Under the pieces are notes generated by a model. It was not told the DNA's origin. It searched no databases and worked only from the letters and a program-made list of their open reading frames with translations. Shown here piece by piece: positions 5,637 through 5,936 of a stretch of DNA of 5,936 bases; the stretch's first letter is position 1; each line of letters begins with the position of its first letter. The position numbers and the translations under genes were made by a program. Origin of the DNA: an uncultured Thiomonas sp. (GTDB lineage Bacteria > Pseudomonadota > Gammaproteobacteria > Burkholderiales > Burkholderiaceae_C); NCBI GenBank assembly GCA_937927695.1, contig CALBRU010000044.1:1-5936 (forward strand), given 5' to 3'.

Positions 5637-5888
5637 TCAGCGCTTTCCACTCAGCACTTCAGCGATATGAAGCACCTGAGTTGTGTGGTCTCCCTGACGC
5701 CGCAGCCGCCCTTCGATTTGCATCATGCAGCCCAGATCGCCCAGCACCACGGCACGCGCCTTGGTCGCCTGGATGTTGGCGCACTTGTCGTCGGCAATTG
5801 CCGCGGAAATATTGCCGTACTTCACCGCGAAGGTGCCCCCAAAGCCGCAGCACTGCTCGCATTGCTCCATTTCGCACAGACTGAGTCC
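5637..5888 (-). CDS. lutA: LutA-type (Fe-S)-binding protein, C-terminal fragment
   Basis: Only the last 83 residues of a LutA/YkgE-type protein (about 240 residues) are present; the rest lies beyond the fragment end. It carries the second cysteine-rich CCG domain: CCGFGGTFAVKYGNISAAIA, then Cys in DDKCANIQAT, DLGCMMQIEG and the ending HIAEVLSGKR. CCG domains bind iron-sulphur clusters in heterodisulphide reductase, GlcF and LutA. The coding frame is open from 5888 down, adding GLSLCE before the Met at 5870, so that Met is internal and not a start. The stop at 5637-5639 is 2 bases before the lutB ATG. LutA acts with LutB in oxidation of L-lactate. A glycolate-oxidase GlcF-like protein is less likely, given the lutB neighbour and the CCG sequence. 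Confidence 0.9.
   Translation of the reverse strand, partial: GLSLCEMEQCEQCCGFGGTFAVKYGNISAAIADDKCANIQATKARAVVLGDLGCMMQIEGRLRRQGDHTTQVLHIAEVLSGKR
5643..5648 (-). promoter_or_regulatory. Shine-Dalgarno of lutB within the end of lutA
   Basis: GGAAAG on the minus strand (5643-5648) lies 8 bases before the lutB ATG at 5634 and inside the last codons of the lutA-type gene. It supports the lutB start and suggests that lutB is translated from the lutA transcript. Confidence 0.45.
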
Positions 5889-5936
5889 AGATCGGAAGAG
5901 CGTCGTGTAGGGAAAGAGTGTAGATCTCGGTGGTCG
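5889..5936 (-). other. Illumina P5/TruSeq adapter, reverse orientation (non-genomic)
   Basis: The 48 bases beginning AGATCGGAAGAGCGTCGTGTAG are the reverse complement of the adapter at 1-47, with one extra terminal base. The leading A at 5889 is probably the A-tail of library construction, so the natural sequence ends at 5888. It should be trimmed. Confidence 0.98.

Noticed and set aside
48..5888. A defence system, biosynthetic cluster, CRISPR array or mobile island
   Set aside because: Every gene has a firm housekeeping or metabolic family match, coding is dense, base composition looks uniform by eye, and no repeats or integrase/transposase are present.
1..5936. 47-bp perfect terminal inverted repeats, as in a transposon
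   Set aside because: The repeats are Illumina P5 adapter, and the interior holds only housekeeping genes with no transposase.

Overview
The window is a GC-rich piece of an ordinary bacterial chromosome, probably from a betaproteobacterium and most likely Burkholderiales or a relative. I infer this from recalled family sequences and gene order, not from a search. The pointers are eno followed directly by ftsB, the aat-bpt pair of N-degron leucyltransferases, and the sequence style of HslO, Aat, Bpt and LutB. Both ends are not genomic. Bases 1-47 and 5889-5936 are the same Illumina P5/TruSeq adapter in opposite orientations, so the real insert is 48-5888 and the two genes at its edges (eno and a lutA-type gene) are cut by the end of the fragment.

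Layout, left to right. The 3' part of eno (enolase) and ftsB (cell-division protein) read rightwards, 24 bases apart. They meet a leftward pair: a gamma-class carbonic-anhydrase-like gene followed by hslO (Hsp33), joined by a 4-base ATGA stop/start overlap. A three-copy 11-bp tandem repeat lies at the ftsB/hslO convergence and supplies the hslO stop codon. Only 27 bases upstream of the carbonic-anhydrase-like start, aat begins on the other strand. It overlaps bpt by 4 bases (GTGA). The rightward aat-bpt unit then converges, with 9 bases between stops, on a leftward lutA(partial)-lutB pair of iron-sulphur lactate-utilisation proteins, which are 2 bases apart.

How the genes work together. Aat and Bpt are the two bacterial enzymes that put Leu (or Phe) on protein N-termini to make ClpS/ClpAP degrons. 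Aat acts on Lys/Arg N-termini and Bpt on Asp/Glu, and the overlap suggests they are made together. HslO is a zinc/thiol-switched holdase chaperone for oxidative stress. LutA and LutB are parts of the LutABC L-lactate oxidation system; LutC is not encoded on the visible downstream side. Eno and FtsB are housekeeping genes. About 98% of the insert is coding, there is no stretch over 300 bases without a gene, and I see no tRNA, rRNA, CRISPR array, insertion sequence or phage gene.

I found no credible new biological system here. The items most worth a second look are the adapter ends, the frame-covering stop repeat at the hslO terminus, the tight divergent start region between the carbonic-anhydrase-like gene and aat, and the missing lutC partner.
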